Below, piece after piece: positions 34,472 through 43,395 of a stretch of DNA of 43,395 bases. The stretch is from Sphingomonadales bacterium (lineage in GTDB: Bacteria > Pseudomonadota > Alphaproteobacteria > Sphingomonadales > Sphingomonadaceae), in the NCBI GenBank assembly GCA_012032285.1, contig JAAURJ010000024.1, forward strand, positions 1 through 43,395. Reading direction: 5' to 3'. Every line of letters starts with the position of its first letter. The first letter of the stretch is position 1. The notes under the pieces were generated by a model that worked only from the letters and a program-made list of their open reading frames with translations, had not been told where the DNA came from and did no database searches. The position numbers and the translations under genes are program-made.

Positions 34472-35538
34472 CACCGTTACCGCCTGGATCGACCATAGGC
34501 ATATTGGGCGGCGGACAATTAGGCCGGATGATGGCTGTCGCTGCGGCGCAGCTTGGCTATCGCTGCCATATTTATGCGCCGGAACAGGAAAGCGTTGCGG
34601 CGGAGGTGTCGGCCGCTTTTACCTGCGCGGGTTATGATGATCTGACGGCATTGGAGGCTTTTGCCAAAAGCTGCGACATTATCACCTATGAATTTGAAAA
34701 TGTCCCTGCGCCGCCATTGAAAAAAATTATTGGCAAAGCCGCTCTGCGCCCCGGTGTCGCGCCGCTTGAAATTTCGCAGGACCGGGCGGCTGAGAAGAAA
34801 TTTGCCGAAACCCATGGCGGCAAAGCAGCGGCTTTTGCCCTGGTTAAAAATTTCAACCAACTGGCCGCTGCGATTGAACAAGTGGGAACCCCTGCCATCG
34901 CTAAAACCGTGCGCATGGGTTATGATGGCAAGGGTCAGGCCCGCATCCGCCGTGCCAGCAATTTGGAGCATATCTGGCATGATTTGGGGCGGCAACCGCT
35001 TGTGGTGGAGGCTTTGGTCGAATTTGATGCCGAATTTTCGGTGATATTGGTGCGCGGTGCCGATGGCGAAATCCGTTATTGGGACAGCGCCCGCAACAAC
35101 CATGAAGGCGGCATATTAACCCAATCGACCGTGCCCGCCGGGCCTTTGGTGGAAAGCCAGATTGCCAAAGCGCGGATATTGGCATCAAAAATCGCCGAGG
35201 CGTTGGATTATGTCGGGGTGATGACCTGCGAATTTTTTGCATCAAAGGCCGGGCCGGTTTTCAACGAGATGGCCCCGCGCGTTCACAATAGCGGCCATTG
35301 GACGATAGAAGGCGCGGTAACCAGCCAATTTGAAAACCATATCCGCGCGATTTGCGGTCTTCCGCTTGGCGACACCTCGGTCACCGCCGAACGGGTAGAA
35401 ATGCACAATTTAATTGGCACCGGCACGCCCGAAATGGCAAAACTATTGTCCGATTCCGCCGCCCATGTGCACATTTATGGCAAAGGACAGGCAAAGCCGG
35501 GGCGCAAAATGGGCCATGTTACCCGCTTGTATCGTTAA
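34468..35538 (+). CDS. purK: N5-carboxyaminoimidazole ribonucleotide synthase PurK
   Basis: 356 residues from ATG 34468, which overlaps the purE stop. PurK uses ATP and bicarbonate to make N5-CAIR for PurE. The ATP-grasp family signatures are [63 protein letters not shown], and the C-terminal [20 protein letters not shown] followed by [16 protein letters not shown]. It is complete. The next gene, folA, begins 23 bp later. Confidence 0.96.
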   Translation: MTPLPPGSTIGILGGGQLGRMMAVAAAQLGYRCHIYAPEQESVAAEVSAAFTCAGYDDLTALEAFAKSCDIITYEFENVPAPPLKKIIGKAALRPGVAPLEISQDRAAEKKFAETHGGKAAAFALVKNFNQLAAAIEQVGTPAIAKTVRMGYDGKGQARIRRASNLEHIWHDLGRQPLVVEALVEFDAEFSVILVRGADGEIRYWDSARNNHEGGILTQSTVPAGPLVESQIAKARILASKIAEALDYVGVMTCEFFASKAGPVFNEMAPRVHNSGHWTIEGAVTSQFENHIRAICGLPLGDTSVTAERVEMHNLIGTGTPEMAKLLSDSAAHVHIYGKGQAKPGRKMGHVTRLYR

Positions 35539-35561
35539 GCGGTTATCGCTAACCCGAAGAT

Positions 35562-36077
35562 ATGAACCATCCTGAAATAATCCTCGTCGTTGCCAGAGCC
35601 GATAATGGCGTGATCGGCAAGGATGCCGATATGCCATGGCATATCCCCGCCGACCTGCGCCATTTCAAACAGATTACCAAAGGCCGCCCGATGATTATGG
35701 GCCGTAAAACATTTGAAAGCCTGCCTGGTATTTTGGAAGGGCGGCGGCATATTGTGCTGACCCGTGACCGCGAATGGGAGGTCGATGATGATGGCGAAGA
35801 GGATGATGTCGAAATCGCCTACAGCCCTGAAGAAGCGCTAAAGAAAGCGCGGTCCGGCCATGTCTGCATCATTGGCGGCGCACAAATTTACGCGCTTTTC
35901 ACAGGCCGGGCCGACCGGGTCGAAATGACCGAAATCCATATGGAACCAGAAGGCGACACCATCGTTCCGGCCTTTGATCCGGCAATATGGACCGAAACCG
36001 CCCGCACCGATCACCCGGCATCGGGCGATACCCCCAGCTATAGCTTTGTGACGTTGAAACGGATCGCTGCGGTATGA
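35562..36077 (+). CDS. folA: Dihydrofolate reductase
   Basis: 171 residues. It reduces dihydrofolate to tetrahydrofolate with NADPH. Typical features are VVARADNGVIGKDADMPWHIP (substrate pocket, with the usual Asp after W in DLRHFK), GRPMIMGRKTFESL, RRHIVLTRD, CIIGGAQIYALF and the C-terminal YSFVTLKR. An acidic insert (VDDDGEEDDVEIAYS) makes it slightly long. The stop overlaps the next start (ATGA at 36074). Confidence 0.95.
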   Translation: MNHPEIILVVARADNGVIGKDADMPWHIPADLRHFKQITKGRPMIMGRKTFESLPGILEGRRHIVLTRDREWEVDDDGEEDDVEIAYSPEEALKKARSGHVCIIGGAQIYALFTGRADRVEMTEIHMEPEGDTIVPAFDPAIWTETARTDHPASGDTPSYSFVTLKRIAAV

Positions 36078-37258
36078 TCCGCAAGATCATTTATGCTTTT
36101 CTGTTCCTGATAATTGCGGCCATTGCCGGCCTTGTGCTTTTCGGCCCCGGCTATACCGAACGCAGCATGAATATCATCGAGGCAAAGCCCCTGCCTAAAA
36201 TCAGTGCGCAGGCGGCGGCGCTTCACAAGACATTGATCATCGCCGATTTGCATAGCGACAGTTTGATGTGGAACCGCGACATTAACCGGCGCGGCAACCG
36301 CGGACAAATGGATATTCCGCGCCTGGCCGATGGCAATGTCGCCTTACAGATTTTCAGTTCAGTCACCAAAACCCCGCGCGGACAAAATTACGACCATAAT
36401 AGCGATGCAACCGACAATATCACGCCGCTGGTCATCGCACAGTTACAGCCGCTGCGCACTTGGGGCTCGCTGCTCGAAAGGTCGCTATATCATGCGCAGA
36501 AACTAAAGCGGGTCAGCGCCGGATCAAAGGGCAAGTTAAAGTTCATTACCAGTCCAGCGCAGATATCGGCACTGCTCTCCTCGCGCCGCGCCAAGGATGC
36601 ACCCATTGGCGCGATGATGTCGGTCGAAGGACTGCATAATTTGGAGGGCCGGCGCGAAAACCTTCAAAAACTTTATGATGGCGGCGTGCGTATGGCGGGC
36701 CTTACCCATTTTTTCGACAATGAACTGGCAGGATCAATGCACGGGATTAAAAAAGCTGGTCTGACCCCGTTTGGCAAACAGATTGTCCGCGATATGGAGG
36801 CCAAGGGCATGATCGTCGACATTGCCCATTGCAGCCATCAATGCGTCGCAGATGTGCTGTCCATGGCGCAGCGCCCCGTGGTGTCGAGCCATGGCGGGGT
36901 GCAGGCGACCTGCGGCGAAAACCGCAATCTGACCGATGCCGAAATTAAAGGCGTGGCCGCAACCGGCGGCGTGATCGGCGTAGGATATTGGGCCGGGGCG
37001 GTGTGCGATACTTCACCTGCCGCCATTGCAAAAGCGATCGCGCATATCCGCGATCTCGTTGGTATAGACTATGCCGCGCTGGGCAGCGATTATGACGGTG
37101 CGGTCACCGTTCGCTTTGACACCTCCAAACTGGTACAGGTTACACAGGCGCTGATCGATGCGGGCTTTAGCGAGGCGGAGATTCGCGCGGTCATGGGGCT
37201 GAACGCGCTACGCGTGCTATCTGCCGGGATTGTGCCAAAGGCAGGTCCGGCTGCATGA
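36074..37258 (+). CDS. Membrane dipeptidase (peptidase M19)
   Basis: 394 residues. An N-terminal signal or anchor (IIYAFLFLIIAAIAGLVLFG) places it in the periplasm. The zinc ligands of renal-dipeptidase-type enzymes can be followed: IIADLHSDSLMW, MMSVEGLHNLEG, IVDIAHCSHQCVADV, PVVSSHGGVQATCG and ALGSDYDGAV. It cleaves dipeptides, possibly including D-residues from wall turnover. Start overlaps folA and stop overlaps ribF by ATGA, so it is one member of an unbroken translationally coupled chain. Confidence 0.92.
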   Translation: MIRKIIYAFLFLIIAAIAGLVLFGPGYTERSMNIIEAKPLPKISAQAAALHKTLIIADLHSDSLMWNRDINRRGNRGQMDIPRLADGNVALQIFSSVTKTPRGQNYDHNSDATDNITPLVIAQLQPLRTWGSLLERSLYHAQKLKRVSAGSKGKLKFITSPAQISALLSSRRAKDAPIGAMMSVEGLHNLEGRRENLQKLYDGGVRMAGLTHFFDNELAGSMHGIKKAGLTPFGKQIVRDMEAKGMIVDIAHCSHQCVADVLSMAQRPVVSSHGGVQATCGENRNLTDAEIKGVAATGGVIGVGYWAGAVCDTSPAAIAKAIAHIRDLVGIDYAALGSDYDGAVTVRFDTSKLVQVTQALIDAGFSEAEIRAVMGLNALRVLSAGIVPKAGPAA

Positions 37259-38190
37259 CAATCATCCGTATCCATCATGGGGACGCCATGCCCGCTGCCT
37301 TGCGCGGGTCGGTGGCTGCGCTTGGCAATTTTGACGGTTTCCATTTGGGGCATCAGGCCGTTGCTGGCGCCGCGATTACCAAGGCAAAGGCGGAAGGACG
37401 GCCCGCGATCATCGCCACATTTGATCCCCATCCGGTGCGCCATTTCGCGCCGGAAACGCCGCCATTCCGCCTGACCACATTGGATCAGCGGCAACGCCTT
37501 TTCGCTGCGGCGGGCGCGGATGCGATGCTGGTTTTCGATTTTGGTGCAGATCTGGCCGCGACCAGCGCAGAGGATTTTATCGCCAGCCTGCTATCGGGGC
37601 ATCTCGGTATCAAAACCGTCGTGACCGGCGAAGATTTCACCTTTGGGGCAAAGCGCGGCGGCAATGTGGATGTGCTGCGCGAAGTGGGCGCTGTCCATGG
37701 CCTGGATAATATCGCCATTGGCCCGGTGCAGGCCGGCCGGGAGATTATCAGCTCCAGCCGGGTTCGTGAGGCTCTGCAATCGGGTGATCCTGCTGGCGCC
37801 GCTGCGCTGCTCACCCGGCCCTTTGCGATTGAGGGCAAGGTGCAGCATGGCGACAAAAACGGCCGCTTGCTGGGCTATCCCACAGCCAATATTGATATGG
37901 GCCATTATTTGCGCCCCCGTTATGGCATTTATGCTGTCAAAGTGCGCTTGCCGGATGGCCGGGTGCTCAGCGGCGCGGCCAATTTGGGCATCCGCCCCAG
38001 CTTTGATCCGCCCAAAGAATTGCTCGAAGCCTATATTTTCGATTTTAACGAAGATCTATACGACCAGACCATAGAGGTGGAATTTCACGCTTTTCTGCGC
38101 GGGGAAGAAAAATTTGACAATCTGGAAGCCTTAAAGGCGCAAATGGCCGATGATTGCAGAAAAGCGCGGGCTTTTTTGGAGGCCAAATGA
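37255..38190 (+). CDS. ribF: Bifunctional riboflavin kinase/FAD synthetase
   Basis: 311 residues. The N-terminal adenylyltransferase domain has ALGNFDGFHLGHQAV, FDPHPVRHFAP, TGEDFTFGAKRGGNVD and SSRVREALQSGDPAGA. The C-terminal kinase domain has GDKNGRLLGYPTANI, YGIYAVKVRL, GAANLGIRPSF and EAYIFDFNEDLYDQ. It converts riboflavin to FMN and FAD, cofactors that the four halogenase-like proteins of the window would use, though the link is only general. ATGA overlaps join it to genes on both sides. Confidence 0.96.
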   Translation: MTIIRIHHGDAMPAALRGSVAALGNFDGFHLGHQAVAGAAITKAKAEGRPAIIATFDPHPVRHFAPETPPFRLTTLDQRQRLFAAAGADAMLVFDFGADLAATSAEDFIASLLSGHLGIKTVVTGEDFTFGAKRGGNVDVLREVGAVHGLDNIAIGPVQAGREIISSSRVREALQSGDPAGAAALLTRPFAIEGKVQHGDKNGRLLGYPTANIDMGHYLRPRYGIYAVKVRLPDGRVLSGAANLGIRPSFDPPKELLEAYIFDFNEDLYDQTIEVEFHAFLRGEEKFDNLEALKAQMADDCRKARAFLEAK

Positions 38191-39194
38191 AGATAAGCAA
38201 AGGGAAAAAATGGGGGCTGGCTATCGCCGCGATTGTCCTTATTGCTTTGACGCTCATCAACGCTAGCTGGCTTGCGCCTATGCCAAAGGGCAAGGCACAG
38301 CTTATGGCGCATCGCGGTGTTTATCATCAATATGACAAAAGGGCCGCCACCGGGCGCGACACCTGCACCGCGCAATATATTTTTCCGCCAAAGCATGAGA
38401 TTTTTGAAAACACCCTTCCGTCCATTCGTGAAGCCTTTGCATCGGGCGCGGCGATGGTTGAGGTGGATGTCGCCCCCACCAAGGACGGCAAAATGGTGCT
38501 GTTCCACGACTGGACCGTCGATTGCCGCACCAATGGCAAGGGGGAGACGCGCGATTTGACGCTGGCGGAGCTAAAGGCGCTCGACATCGGCTATGGCTAT
38601 ACCGCGGATAAGGGCAAAAGCTATCCTTTGCGCGGCAAGGGCATAGGGCAGATTCCGACGGTCGAAGAGGCGCTGGCCGCTTTTCCAGATCAGCCTTTAT
38701 TGTTCAATTTCAAATCCAAAGATGAAAGCGAAGCCGATCAGCTGCTGGCGATATTAAAGGCGTCGGGGCGCGATTATAAGCGGATCGGCGATGCTTTTTA
38801 TGGCGGGCCAAATCCTGTGCGCCGGATAAGAAAGCTTGCGCCCGGTAACTGGACCTTCAATTTGAAGGGCGAGGCGAAGCAATGCACCATGGATTATGCG
38901 CTTTATGGCTGGACAGGCATTGTTCCTGAAAGCTGCCGCGGCAGTGTATTGGCGGTGCCGATCAATTATCAATGGGCCTTTTGGGGATGGCCGAACCGGA
39001 CCATCGCCCGGATGGAAAGCGTTGGCGCCAAAGTCATTGTCTTTGGCCCGTTTGAAAAGGGTAAATCGAATGAAGGCATATCAAGCGTGGAAGAATTGAA
39101 CCGGATACCGGCAAGTTTTAATGGGATTATCTGGACCGAGAATGTTCGAACCATCGGCCCTGCATTGCAGAAAAACAGGAAGGAAGCCCGGTAA
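38187..39194 (+). CDS. Glycerophosphodiester phosphodiesterase (GDPD family)
   Basis: 335 residues from ATG 38187 overlapping the ribF stop. A signal/anchor helix (KWGLAIAAIVLIALTLI) precedes a GDPD TIM barrel: the catalytic HR in LMAHRGVYHQ, metal-binding ENTLPSIREAFASGAAMVEV then DVAPTKDGKMVLFHDWTVDC. Later parts hold GWTGIVPESCRGS and FWGWPNRTIARM. It hydrolyses glycerophosphodiesters to sn-glycerol-3-phosphate and alcohol. The C-terminal half shows two cysteine-bearing motifs shared with the next gene, indicating a tandem duplication. Confidence 0.9.
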   Translation: MKISKGKKWGLAIAAIVLIALTLINASWLAPMPKGKAQLMAHRGVYHQYDKRAATGRDTCTAQYIFPPKHEIFENTLPSIREAFASGAAMVEVDVAPTKDGKMVLFHDWTVDCRTNGKGETRDLTLAELKALDIGYGYTADKGKSYPLRGKGIGQIPTVEEALAAFPDQPLLFNFKSKDESEADQLLAILKASGRDYKRIGDAFYGGPNPVRRIRKLAPGNWTFNLKGEAKQCTMDYALYGWTGIVPESCRGSVLAVPINYQWAFWGWPNRTIARMESVGAKVIVFGPFEKGKSNEGISSVEELNRIPASFNGIIWTENVRTIGPALQKNRKEAR

Positions 39195-39195
39195 A

Positions 39196-40029
39196 ATGAA
39201 TAAGCCGCTACGATATGGCTTGGGGCTGTTCATCGCCCTTTTGGCGCTGCTTTCGCTTTTCCACGCCAGCTGGATTGCACCCAAGCCTTTGGGACGGCCA
39301 AAGCTGGTTGCGTCTGGCCCGGTTGACCTGCCGCGTGATGCGGGCGGCTGCGCATTGGATGCAGCGGCGGGCTATGGTGCGGTGCGCGTGTCGCAGGACA
39401 CCCAAATGCTGCAAAGTGCAGCGGGAAGCGGCGCAGACGGCATTGTCATTGACAGCGAAATGGCAGGCACCGTCCCCGTCCTGCCGCGTAATTTTGGTAA
39501 GGATTGCAAAGCGGTAATACCGCGTACCCCGATAGCCGAAGCCATGACGGCATTGTCCAAACCCGATCAGTTTATCCGTGTAAACCGCGCCGCCGATGCC
39601 GCCGCCATACAGGCCGCTGCGCCTGCGCCCCCCGGTGGTGCGGACGGACAAAAACGGATATTTTTCGCGGCCAAGGCCGAAGATATTAAAAGCTTTGACA
39701 AGGCCGCGTCCTTTTCGGTTGAACAGGCCAGAAAATGCGCCCGCGATTACCGGGTCAGCGGTATGGCTGGTATCGTTCCCGAAAGCTGCGCAGGCGGCAC
39801 TATGTTGCTGACGCTGAATGATCTGGGCATGAAATTATGGGGCTGGCCCGACCGGTTTCTGGCGCGGATGGCGGATCATAATGTCCGGCTGATCATCGCG
39901 GCGCAGGAAAAGGACGGGGCGATCACCGGCCTGACCGAGCTGAACCAGTATAATGCCATTGCCAACAGCTATAATGGCTATATCTGGATCGACAATATTA
40001 GCGAGATGGGGCCTGCGCTGCGGCGGTGA
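39196..40029 (+). CDS. GDPD-like paralogue lacking catalytic residues
   Basis: 277 residues, ATG 39196, one base after the previous stop. The signal/anchor (GLFIALLALLSLFHASWIAP) and the C-terminal half (MAGIVPESCAGGTMLL, LWGWPDRFLARMADHN, NGYIWIDNISEMGPAL) match the preceding enzyme. The catalytic half is degenerate. The HR is replaced (LVASGPVD), the E-x-D motif by GADGIVIDSEMAG, and the HD motif is missing. It is therefore probably inactive as a phosphodiesterase and may bind or regulate. The frame is intact over its whole length, so it is not obviously decaying. Confidence 0.75.
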   Translation: MNKPLRYGLGLFIALLALLSLFHASWIAPKPLGRPKLVASGPVDLPRDAGGCALDAAAGYGAVRVSQDTQMLQSAAGSGADGIVIDSEMAGTVPVLPRNFGKDCKAVIPRTPIAEAMTALSKPDQFIRVNRAADAAAIQAAAPAPPGGADGQKRIFFAAKAEDIKSFDKAASFSVEQARKCARDYRVSGMAGIVPESCAGGTMLLTLNDLGMKLWGWPDRFLARMADHNVRLIIAAQEKDGAITGLTELNQYNAIANSYNGYIWIDNISEMGPALRR

Positions 40030-40080
40030 TGCCGCAAGTTCTTGCAGTAAACCGCCCGCTCTTCTAAGGCCGCTTGCGAT

Positions 40081-43000
40081 ATGACTGACGCACCTGATTA
40101 TAAAGACACTGTCTTCCTGCCCAAAACTGGTTTTCCGATGAAGGCGGGCTTGCCGCAAAAGGAACCGGCCATCCTTGCCCAGTGGCAGGCGGACGGCCAC
40201 TATGCCCGCCTGCGCGAGGCCCGTGCTGGCCGCGAAAAATTCATCCTGCATGATGGCCCGCCCTATGCAATGGCGATATGCATATCGGCCATGCGCTCAA
40301 CCATATCCTGAAAGACATGGTGTGCCGCACGCAGTCGCTGCTCGGCAAAGATGCGCCTTATGTCCCCGGTTGGGATTGCCACGGGCTGCCCATCGAGTGG
40401 AAAGTTGAGGAGCAATACCGGAAGAAAAAACGGAACAAGGACGAAGTGCCGGTCGAGGAGTTTCGCGCCGAATGCCGCGCCTATGCGAAAGAATGGGTGA
40501 ATGTGCAGCGCGAACAGTTAAAGCGGCTGGGCATTAATGGCGATTGGGACAACCCCTATCTGACCATGGATTTCGATGCCGAAGCGACGATTGTGACCGA
40601 GCTTTTGAAGTTTGCAGAATCCGGCCAACTCTATCGCGGGGCAAAGCCGGTAATGTGGTCGCCGGTAGAAAAAACCGCGCTGGCCGAGGCCGAGGTGGAA
40701 TATGAAGACATCACCTCAACACAGATTGACGTGGCGTTTGAGATTGTCGAAAGCCCCATCCCCGAACTGGTCGGTGCCCATGCGGTAATCTGGACGACGA
40801 CTCCCTGGACGATCCCGGTGAACCAGGCGATCGCTTATGGGCCGGATGTGGAGTATGTGCTTCTGACGCTTTCGGTCTTTGGCGGTGCTTTTGATTCCGA
40901 AAAAATGTCTCAGGAAGAAGCTGAAGAGTTCTATAAACATAGTGCATATTTGGCAGAGAAAAAGGTTCTTATAGCGGAGCCGCTCGTCAAAGAGTTTGGC
41001 AATCGGCTAGTTGGCCGAATGATCCGGGTTGTGGATGTTGCTTGGCAAGGCAAAGGCTCCGACCTCGCCGGAACCATCGCCCGCCACCCGATCTACAACT
41101 ATCTTCGTCATTCCCGCGAAGGCGGGAATCCAGCATCTGCGCCCTCATCAGAACTGGACGGTCCGGTGATGGATCCCCGCCTTCGCGGTGGTGACGGAAT
41201 GAGTGATGCGGAATGGGAGCGTGCGTTGGAATTTTACGCTCGCCCCCGCCCCTTCCTGCCCGGCGATTTTGTCACGACCGACAGCGGCACCGGCCTTGTC
41301 CATATGGCGCCCGATCATGGCGAGGATGATTTTGACCTGTGCAAGGCGCACGGCATCGAACCGGTATTCGCGGTCGAAGGTGACGGTAAATATCGCGCCG
41401 ACTGGGCATGGCTCGGCGGGCAGGGGTCGGTCATCAACCCCAAATTCAATGCGCCCGATGGGCCGATCTGTTCGGACCTGCGCGATGCGGGCGGCCTGCT
41501 CGCCGCATCCGCCGATTACCAGCATAGCTATCCGCATAGCTGGCGGTCGAAAGCCAAAGTCATCTATCGCTGCACCCCGCAATGGTTTGTGCCCATGGAC
41601 CGGGAACTGGCTGGATTGAAAAATACCGCTCGTCCTGAGCCTGTCGAAGGACAGGTTGAGCAGCCAAGACGTGCTTCGACAAGCTCAGCACGAGCGGACG
41701 AGGTGGAGATTGGCCATGCCCAAGGGATCGGACGGACCCTACGCGAAAAGGCAACACAGGCCATCGCCGAAACGCGCTGGGTTCCCGAAAAAGGCCGCAA
41801 TCGTATTTCCAGCATGGTCGAGGGCCGTCCCGACTGGGTGCTCAGCCGCCAACGCGCATGGGGCGTGCCGATCACGCTGTTTGTGGACCGAAAGACCGGG
41901 CAGTATCTTAATGACCCCGCCGTCAATGCGCGGATCATCGCCGCTGTGCGTGAAGGCGGCGTTGATGCGTGGGAAGCCGGCCGCGCCGCCGAATTTCTGG
42001 GCAGCGATTATGACGCCGCCGATTATGAGCGCGTTACCGATATTTTGGATGTGTGGTTCGATTCGGGCTGCACCCATGCCTTTGTTCTGGAAAGCGGCAA
42101 ATGGCCCGATCTGACGCGGCCAGCCGGTCATGACGGCCCATGGGCGGACCTTTATTTGGAAGGCAGCGATCAACATCGCGGCTGGTTCCAATCCTCTTTG
42201 CTCGAAAGCTGCGGGACGCGCGGCCATGCGCCCTATAAAGCGGTGCTGACCCACGGCTTTACCATGGATGCAAAGGGCATGAAAATGTCCAAATCGCTGG
42301 GCAATACGATCAACCCGATCAAGCTGATGGAACAAAATGGCGCGGATATCCTGCGGCTGTGGGCGCTATCGGTTGATTTTACCGAGGATCACCGGATCGG
42401 CGATGAAATCCTGAAAGGGGTGGGTGATCAATATCGCAAGCTGCGCAATACATTCCGTTATATGCTGGGCGCATTGGAAGGTTTTGATGAAAGTGAGCGG
42501 GTGGCCGTTGCCGATATGCCGGAGCTGGAGCGTTATGGGCTGCACCTGCTCGCCTGCATGGACGCAAAGCTGAGGCAGGCGGTTACTGACTTTGATTTCA
42601 ACAGCTATGTGCGCCTGCTTTGCGAATTTGCCAATGAGGATCTGTCTGCCTTTTTCTTCGATATTCGCAAGGACTGTCTCTATTGCGATGTGAACCCGGC
42701 GACAGGGGCGCAGACCGAAAAACGCCGCGCCTATCGCAGCGCACTTGATATCATGTTCCATGCGATGGTCCGCTATGCCGCGCCGGTGCTGGTGTTTACC
42801 GCAGAAGAAGTGTGGAAAACGCGGTTTCCGGATGCCGGCAGCGTGCATTTGCTGGAATGGCCGCAGGTCGATGCCGGGTGGCAAGACGGCGCACTGCATT
42901 CACGCTGGAATGAAATGCGTGACCTTCGTGAAAAGGTGAATGAAGCGATCGAGCCGCTGCGCCGGGAGAAAATCATCCGTTCCAGCCTGGAGGCCGAACT

Positions 43001-43190
43001 GACGGTGCCTGAAGTGAATGCCCGCATCGACCTTGCCGAGCTTTTCATTTCCGCCGCCGTTCAAAGCGGTGACGCCATAACGGTCCGCAAAACCAGCCAC
43101 CATAAATGCGGCCGGTGTTGGCGGCATTTGCCCGAAGTAACCGATGACGGTGCCCTGTGCGGGCGGTGCGAGGATGTTCTGCATGGCTAA
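40081..43190 (+). CDS. ileS: Isoleucyl-tRNA synthetase, one-base deletion near its N-terminus
   Basis: About 1036 residues when repaired. It charges tRNA-Ile and edits valine. Class I signatures are [14 protein letters not shown] and [13 protein letters not shown]; the C-terminal zinc knuckle is [12 protein letters not shown] and [11 protein letters not shown]. The frame starting at 40081 ([19 protein letters not shown]) reaches HDGPPYA and then breaks at about 40269; adding one C restores [12 protein letters not shown], which is invariant in the family. The main frame runs to 43190. As the gene is essential, this is most likely a sequencing error. Two palindromic elements are inserted in frame, at 41106-41196 in the editing domain and at 41626-41697 before the [14 protein letters not shown] segment. 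lspA follows. Confidence 0.92.
41106..41196. repeat. Palindromic element 1 inserted in frame in ileS
   Basis: CGTCATTCCCGCGAAGGCGG starts the left arm (41106-41131); the right arm (41171-41196, GGATCCCCGCCTTCGCGG...) is its reverse complement over 26 bases with four mismatches. It is translated as RHSREGGNP at the left and DPRLRGGD at the right, about 30 residues not found in other IleRS proteins. The arms contain an inner palindrome TTCCCGCGAAGGCGGGAA. This matches a dispersed repeat family known from many alphaproteobacterial genomes. Confidence 0.85.
41626..41697. repeat. Palindromic element 2 inserted in frame in ileS
   Basis: The left arm (41626-41650, CCGCTCGTCCTGAGCCTGTC...) and right arm (41673-41697, GCTTCGACAAGCTCAGCACG...) are reverse complements over 25 bases with three mismatches. 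It is translated as ARPEPVEGQ and RASTSSARA, adding about 25 residues after [10 protein letters not shown]. It belongs to a second, sequence-unrelated repeat family widespread in sphingomonads and other alphaproteobacteria. Confidence 0.85.
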
Positions 43191-43262
43191 TATCTCTGTT
43201 CACCGCCGCTTCGCGCCCCCGCGTGCCCTATCCCTGTTTCTGCTCAGGCAGGAGGATTACCA

Positions 43263-43395
43263 ATGACGACAACCCGTAAATTCCACATTCAGGGTATTAT
43301 GCTCGCCAGCCTGATTTTATTGCCGACCAATTTGTCAAATATCTGATGATTGGGCCGCTGGCGCTGGAAAGCCGGTCGGTTATCCATATCATTTC
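43263..43395 (+). CDS. lspA: Prolipoprotein signal peptidase LspA, N-terminal part, frame break
   Basis: The gene begins at ATG 43263 behind a strong AGGAGG. After MTTTRKFHIQGIMLASLIL the frame breaks in the T-run 43315-43318; adding one T continues as IADQFVKYLMIGPLALESRS, which is the first helix and DQ-containing loop of signal peptidase II. That enzyme cleaves lipoprotein signal peptides in the inner membrane. The window ends here, so the catalytic Asp residues are not visible. ileS-lspA is the usual order in Proteobacteria, and this supports the call. The start immediately after the ileS stop (43187) belongs to no convincing gene. Confidence 0.75.

Noticed and set aside
41101-41200. Palindromic element in ileS as a terminator or CRISPR-like repeat
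   Set aside because: It is a single inverted pair, read through in frame inside an essential gene, with no T-run and no regular spacing.
43186-43262. Short frame after ileS beginning [10 protein letters not shown]
   Set aside because: It stops after about 27 residues and ignores the strong AGGAGG before ATG 43263, where lspA clearly begins.
1-43395. tRNA or rRNA genes
   Set aside because: I looked through the intergenic gaps for cloverleaf-like stretches and conserved rRNA blocks and saw none.

Overview
The window is mostly a stretch of an alphaproteobacterial chromosome, very probably Sphingomonadales. The reasons are its moderate GC, the proteins themselves, and the housekeeping run purE-purK-folA-dipeptidase-ribF-GDPD-ileS-lspA. 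The first ~3.6 kb looks like DNA from another organism, most likely Chloroflexota/Anaerolineae-like, joined inside two genes. hisA stops after its first ~55 codons, and a citrate-lyase-family gene begins without its N-terminus at the same point (about 3612-3625).

Layout. 1-3625 (foreign part): a palindromic repeat, a damaged NACHT NTPase gene, a divergent small effector-associated-domain protein, a frameshifted homologue of 16S rRNA m7G1405 methyltransferases (Sgm/Rmt type), hisH and the start of hisA. Heptamer and octamer tandem repeats lie between and inside these genes. 3616-5109: truncated CoA-ester lyase and an N-acetylmuramidase. 5275-20873: a glucan-utilisation locus with glucokinase, a JmjC/cupin-8 protein, four flavin-dependent tryptophan-halogenase-family proteins, a large TonB-dependent receptor, a secreted GH5 glucanase, a LacI-family regulator and a FucP/GluP-type sugar transporter. 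21003-24046: cyclophilin, queA, nhaA. 24231-28120: a HTH-membrane regulator and an NfrB/NfrA-like glycosyltransferase plus outer-membrane protein operon. 28203-33770: TauE/SafE exporter with a TIGR02186-like partner, a HerA-type ATPase, GNAT, gpmA and a diguanylate cyclase. 33983-43395: the tightly packed purine/folate/flavin/IleRS cluster, ending inside lspA.

How the genes fit together. A 14-bp palindrome, TGACAAGCTTGTCA, recurs in near-identical form in four intergenic regions of the glucan locus: upstream of glk, between the receptor and the GH5 gene, between lacI and the halogenase operon, and upstream of the sugar transporter. This defines a local LacI regulon: the receptor imports oligosaccharide, GH5 cleaves it, the MFS protein carries sugar across the inner membrane, and glucokinase phosphorylates it. 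Four halogenase-like flavoproteins and a JmjC-like protein sit inside this locus, and their role is the most interesting open question here.

Sequence quality. At least six reading-frame breaks (rmt x2, glk x2, ileS, lspA) are each repaired by adding back one base, usually in a short homopolymer, and the HerA-type gene carries one more break. Because ileS and lspA are essential, uncorrected sequencing error is more likely than gene decay. Two different palindromic elements are inserted in frame in ileS.
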